NCBI GenBank assembly: GCA_004193285.1
Contig: SECP01000004.1
Coordinates: forward strand, 186,001 to 250,000
DNA: 64,000 bases
Direction: 5' to 3'
Source: Myxococcales bacterium
GTDB lineage: Bacteria; Myxococcota_A; Polyangia; Polyangiales; Polyangiaceae
The notes below the pieces were generated by a model. It saw only the letters and a list, made by a program, of their open reading frames with translations, made no database searches and was not told where the DNA came from. Within the stretch, counting starts at the first letter, position 1. Each line of letters starts with the position of its first letter. This document shows positions 63,564 to 64,000 of this stretch, piece after piece. Position numbers and translations under genes: made by a program.

Positions 63564-64000
63564 ATGCCAGCCATCGAGCAGATTGAAGGGGAGGCTTATC
63601 AACTCCTTGAGATCCTCCGTCGCCAGGCACGTCGACCGTTCGTGCTGGAGATCACCGGCACGCCGAAAGCTGGCAAGACGACGCTGATCGGCATGGTGGA
63701 TAGCTTCCTTCGCCACTGTGGGTGGCGCGTCCATATCCTGGAGGAACGGGCGGGTCTGTGCCCACTCCCGATGAAGGGTCACTTCTTTTTCAATACGTGG
63801 ACTACGGGCACCATGCTCGCCGGCCTCCTGGACGCCGTCGATCGGGACGACGATCTAATCATTTTGGACCGCGGATTGTTCGACGCGCTCGTTTGGCTAC
63901 AGATGCAGGCGAACGAGGGGCAAGTATCGCAAGCAGAGGCGGCAGCGGTCGAGAACTTCGTTCTGATCGATCGCTGGCGCCGGCTATCAGACGCAACCTG
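63564..64000 (+). CDS. P-loop kinase-like protein, 3' end outside window
   Basis: The reading frame is open from the ATG at 63564 to the window end (145 codons visible). GTPKAGKTTL (about residues 32-41) is a Walker A motif, followed by MVDSFLRHCGWRVHILEERAG and, further on, LIILDRGLFDALVWL (a Walker-B-like strand in the pattern of nucleotide kinases such as thymidylate or deoxynucleoside kinases). The rest is missing, so the family is unresolved. Confidence 0.65.
   Translation, partial: MPAIEQIEGEAYQLLEILRRQARRPFVLEITGTPKAGKTTLIGMVDSFLRHCGWRVHILEERAGLCPLPMKGHFFFNTWTTGTMLAGLLDAVDRDDDLIILDRGLFDALVWLQMQANEGQVSQAEAAAVENFVLIDRWRRLSDAT

Overview
The window is GC-rich, densely coded DNA with the marks of a myxobacterium (Myxococcota, probably Polyangiales). 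These marks are many cysteine-rich lipoproteins with short lipoboxes, DNRLRE/Ig-like and NHL/YVTN-propeller exported proteins, a MYXO-CTERM-like sorting tail, and large multidomain signalling or conflict ATPases. No rRNA, tRNA, IS element or CRISPR array was recognised. Species assignment is inference.

Region 1 (1-16335) looks like one functional block. A plus-strand run holds a di-haem cytochrome-like protein, a MATE exporter and two NHL-propeller lipoproteins. A minus-strand pair of M16 proteases follows (one active, one without the zinc motif). A second plus-strand run then reads: CARDB-like secreted protein, MauG-type di-haem peroxidase, YVTN propeller, a 101-aa unknown protein, a VOC protein, a single-chain YcaO-TfuA fusion, and an APC permease. 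YcaO with TfuA is the backbone thioamidation pair, so a peptide- or protein-modifying pathway with oxidative, proteolytic and export functions is a reasonable hypothesis. No precursor peptide is obvious.

Region 2 (16261-42852) is accessory DNA. It holds a winged-helix protein, a DNRLRE lipoprotein, a lone TIR protein with a near-perfect inverted repeat at its start, and a cysteine-rich lipoprotein. A frameshifted MYXO-CTERM remnant follows, then a translationally coupled trio (beta-rich protein, calcineurin-like phosphoesterase, CHAT protease). About 1.4 kb of repeats comes next: a 24-bp minisatellite bracketed by inverted 84/85-bp arms, and a 7-bp satellite. After that lie a second coupled trio (PG-binding M15 peptidase, HET-C protein, lipoprotein), a 1559-aa SIR2-like protein, a cysteine-rich lipoprotein, an AlkB-like oxygenase, a DUF4041/T5orf172 protein, a possible ferritin-like protein, an MpaB-type oxygenase and a LuxR regulator.

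Region 3 (43097-54332) is the most striking. A regulator with two LuxR-type helix-turn-helices is followed by a compact operon. It has a possible 39-aa coupled ORF, a winged-helix-like protein, a STAND-type ATPase fused to a HerA-type translocase, a caspase-like protease with terminal adaptor-like domains and a possible nuclease-like middle, and a 1271-aa protein joining two alphaCTD-like helix-hairpin-helix units to a sigma-70 region-4-like helix-turn-helix. I read it as a candidate undescribed conflict or programmed-death system that senses DNA or transcription.

Region 4 (54537-64000) mixes live and decayed conflict genes. It has two broken Uma2 genes flanking a phospholipase D, a small lipoprotein, a PLD-helicase-DUF3427 protein, an AbiE-type pair whose toxin gene has an in-frame amber stop, an unknown small protein and the start of a P-loop kinase-like gene cut by the window edge.
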